Shown here: positions 6,243-7,436 of the stretch, piece after piece
How positions within the stretch are numbered: position 1 is the first letter of the stretch
Layout: each line of letters starts with the position of its first letter
From: an uncultured Collinsella sp.
GTDB taxonomy: Bacteria; Actinomycetota; Coriobacteriia; Coriobacteriales; Coriobacteriaceae
Assembly: GCA_902491055.1 (NCBI GenBank)
Contig: CABUGI010000092.1
Span: 1 to 7,436, forward strand
Reading direction: 5' to 3'
Length of the DNA: 7,436 nucleotides
Made by a program: the position numbers and the translations under genes
The notes under the pieces: generated by a model
Seen by the model: only the letters and a program-made list of their open reading frames with translations
Database searches by the model: none
What the model was told of the DNA's origin: nothing

Positions 6243-6413
6243 CTATCTCTGTGCGCGTTTGCCCTGCTGGTCGCGATGCTGTTTAAGCATCGCGCGTTCC
6301 TTGCGTTCGGCCCTTTTGCCCTTAATGGCCGTGACCACAAAGTAGATGACCGCGGCGGCAACGATTGCGGCCACACACAGGCCAATCGAGCCAAACATTG
6401 CTGTCAATTCCAT
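6243..6413 (-). CDS. Small putative single-pass membrane protein, 56 residues
   Basis: A short minus-strand frame starts at ATG 6413, with AGAGG (6423-6427) 9 nt upstream, and ends at TAG 6243-6245. The product begins MELTAMFGSIGLC. It has one hydrophobic segment at about residues 6-30 (GSIGLCVAAIVAAAVIYFVV core) and then a strongly basic, polar tail (KGKRAERKERAM onward), as expected of a small inner-membrane protein with its tail in the cytosol. I recognise no family and assign no function. It converges on the methyltransferase gene, whose stop is 24 bp away, and diverges from the gene at 6605. The ribosome binding site, membrane segment and GC-rich third positions support a real gene; its small size keeps the call tentative. 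Confidence 0.6.
   Translation of the reverse strand: MELTAMFGSIGLCVAAIVAAAVIYFVVTAIKGKRAERKERAMLKQHRDQQGKRAQR
6272..6294. repeat. 9-bp perfect hairpin within the small membrane-protein gene
   Basis: CGCGATGCT (6272-6280) pairs exactly with AGCATCGCG (6286-6294) around GTTTA. It lies in the basic-tail codons of the small gene. There is no U-tract on either strand, so it is not a clear terminator, although it lies between two convergent genes and could contribute to termination or mRNA stability. Confidence 0.4.
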
Positions 6414-6604
6414 ACCGCGTCACCTCTCTTTTAAACGGGACATTCAAGATAGCACCTCGATACCCGCCACCACAGCTCCTTCACGTTCGCCGGCCCTTCG
6501 GTCTAACGAATGGCGCGGCGGGGAAAAATCAACTCGTCAAACGATTTAGCAAGCACAACGCTGCCGGCACCCTGCCGGCCGTCATCACATAGAATCGAGC
6601 CTCC
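6414..6604. promoter_or_regulatory. Divergent spacer with a GC-rich hairpin and a candidate -10 box
   Basis: This 191-bp stretch separates the small minus-strand gene from the plus-strand gene at 6605. GCCGGCA (6563-6569) and TGCCGGC (6573-6579) form a perfect 7-bp hairpin with a CCC loop, a possible operator or mRNA structure. TAGAAT (6590-6595) is a plausible plus-strand -10 box; it ends 9 nt before the ATG, so the transcript could be leaderless or nearly so. No matching -35 box is clear. I found no RNA gene here. Confidence 0.35.
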
Positions 6605-7436
6605 ATGGATACCCTCAACGATCTAAACGAGCGCGTCGACGCCTTCGTCGGCACCAGCTCCTTCGACACGCCTGCCGCGGCAAACGACCAAGCTCCCATC
6701 GATGTGCCCGCCGAGGTTCACGAGGACATCGTCGCCTCGGTCGATTTCTCCGAGGTCGAGCTCGCAGACGAGTTTACCGAGCCCCAGGTAGCCGTCACGC
6801 CCAACGGCCTGCTCCCTATGGAGCCCCTGCCCATCGACGGACGCCTGCGCAAGGCTGCCCTTCGCATGCCCGACGAGATCGAGGAGGCCAGCGGCTTTAC
6901 ACTCTTTGGCCGCCGCATCAAGTCGCTCATTTACACCACCGACGTCGCGGTTATCCGCAACTCCAATGCCGATGCCGTCTTTGCCGTTTACCCCTTCACG
7001 CCGCAGCCGGCCATTACGCAGGCGCTGCTGACCGTCGCCGAGTGCCCGGTCTTTGTAGGCGTGGGCGGCGGAACTACGACCGGTAAGCGCTCCGTGCAGA
7101 TGGCAGCCGTCTCCGAGATGCAGGGCGCGGCGGGCTGCGTGGTCAACTCCCCCGCTACTGCCGAGATGGTCGAGCACATCACCAACATCGCCGACATCCC
7201 TGTCATCGCCACGGTCGTACGTTGCGACGATGATGCGCATGCCAAAGTGCGCGCCGGAGCCAAGATTCTCAACATCGCCGCCGGCAAAAACACACCCCAG
7301 GTCCTGCGTGAACTGCGCGAGCACTATCCCAACCTGCCGCTCATCGCGCCGGGCGGCAAGACACCCGAGAGCATCCGTGAGACCATCGCCGCCGGCGCCA
7401 ACGCCATCATCTGGACGCCGCCTTCGGCCCAGCAGC
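6605..7436 (+). CDS. TIM-barrel-like protein of the family labelled 'hydrolase', 3' end cut by the window
   Basis: The frame is open from ATG 6605 to the right edge (277 residues, no stop). Residues from about 88 match, from memory, a protein family in Gram-positive anaerobes usually annotated simply as 'hydrolase'. Signatures are PDEIEEASGFTLFGRRIKS (89-107), VYPFTPQPAITQALL (128-142), CPVFVGVGGGTTTGKR (147-162), then ILNIAAGKNTP, LIAPGGKTPESI and GANAIIWTPP. Alternating strands and glycine-rich turns resemble KDPG-aldolase-type phosphate-binding barrels, so catalysis on a phosphorylated substrate is possible; no reaction is known. Residues 1-75 form an acidic extension with no recognised domain. 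GC-rich third positions support it as coding, but no good ribosome binding site precedes 6605. An alternative start at ATG 6818 (residue 72) would remove the extension and also lacks a clear site. Confidence 0.8.
   Translation, partial: MDTLNDLNERVDAFVGTSSFDTPAAANDQAPIDVPAEVHEDIVASVDFSEVELADEFTEPQVAVTPNGLLPMEPLPIDGRLRKAALRMPDEIEEASGFTLFGRRIKSLIYTTDVAVIRNSNADAVFAVYPFTPQPAITQALLTVAECPVFVGVGGGTTTGKRSVQMAAVSEMQGAAGCVVNSPATAEMVEHITNIADIPVIATVVRCDDDAHAKVRAGAKILNIAAGKNTPQVLRELREHYPNLPLIAPGGKTPESIRETIAAGANAIIWTPPSAQQ

Noticed and set aside
6431..6484. Short leader peptide with two adjacent Trp codons upstream of the small minus-strand gene (GTG AAG GAG CTG TGG TGG...)
   Set aside because: The only possible ribosome binding site is poorly spaced, and no terminator/antiterminator pair follows, so attenuation is not supported.
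1..7436. CRISPR array, tRNA or rRNA genes, T-box, phage or toxin-antitoxin genes
   Set aside because: Looked for on both strands; no regularly spaced direct repeats, tRNA T-arm with acceptor pairing, T-box sequence or such gene products were seen.

Overview
The window is GC-rich, bacterial and mostly protein-coding, with short spacers. Codon use, the QueH-type queuosine reductase, the divergent MetRS-like protein and the palindromic intergenic repeats together suggest an actinobacterium of class Coriobacteriia, possibly Collinsella. This placement rests on recalled family resemblance, not on a database search.

Layout. Positions 1-245 carry no convincing gene but hold two palindromic structures. 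From 2680 down to 246 three minus-strand genes form a probable operon: a membrane protein with a zincin motif (DUF3267-like), queH and queA. QueA and QueH catalyse the last two known steps of queuosine synthesis in tRNA: QueA makes epoxyqueuosine at position 34 and QueH reduces it to queuosine. A 132-bp divergent spacer (2681-2812) separates this operon from plus-strand genes. These are a full-length but atypical methionyl-tRNA-synthetase-like protein (2813-4963), a spacer filled by a nested inverted repeat (4980-5088), and an RsmB/NOP-type RNA cytosine-C5 methyltransferase (5115-6218). A 56-residue putative membrane protein lies on the minus strand (6243-6413). A TIM-barrel-like protein of the poorly characterised family usually labelled 'hydrolase' starts at 6605 and runs off the right edge.

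How the genes relate. Four of the seven genes, if the MetRS-like protein is counted, concern tRNA or rRNA: queH, queA, the synthetase-like gene and the methyltransferase. No cassette of defence, phage or secondary-metabolism genes is visible.

Most interesting points. (1) In the MetRS-like protein most by-eye-aligned methionine-pocket residues are replaced, the KMSKS loop reads KASSS, and the Pro-Trp anticodon-reading pair is missing, although HIGH and the zinc knuckle are kept. It is probably a repurposed synthetase. (2) A repeat family is present as a perfect 32-bp inverted repeat at 4980-5088, and a near-identical single arm overlaps the last codons and stop of queH. (3) A separate ~99-nt imperfect palindrome lies downstream of queA.
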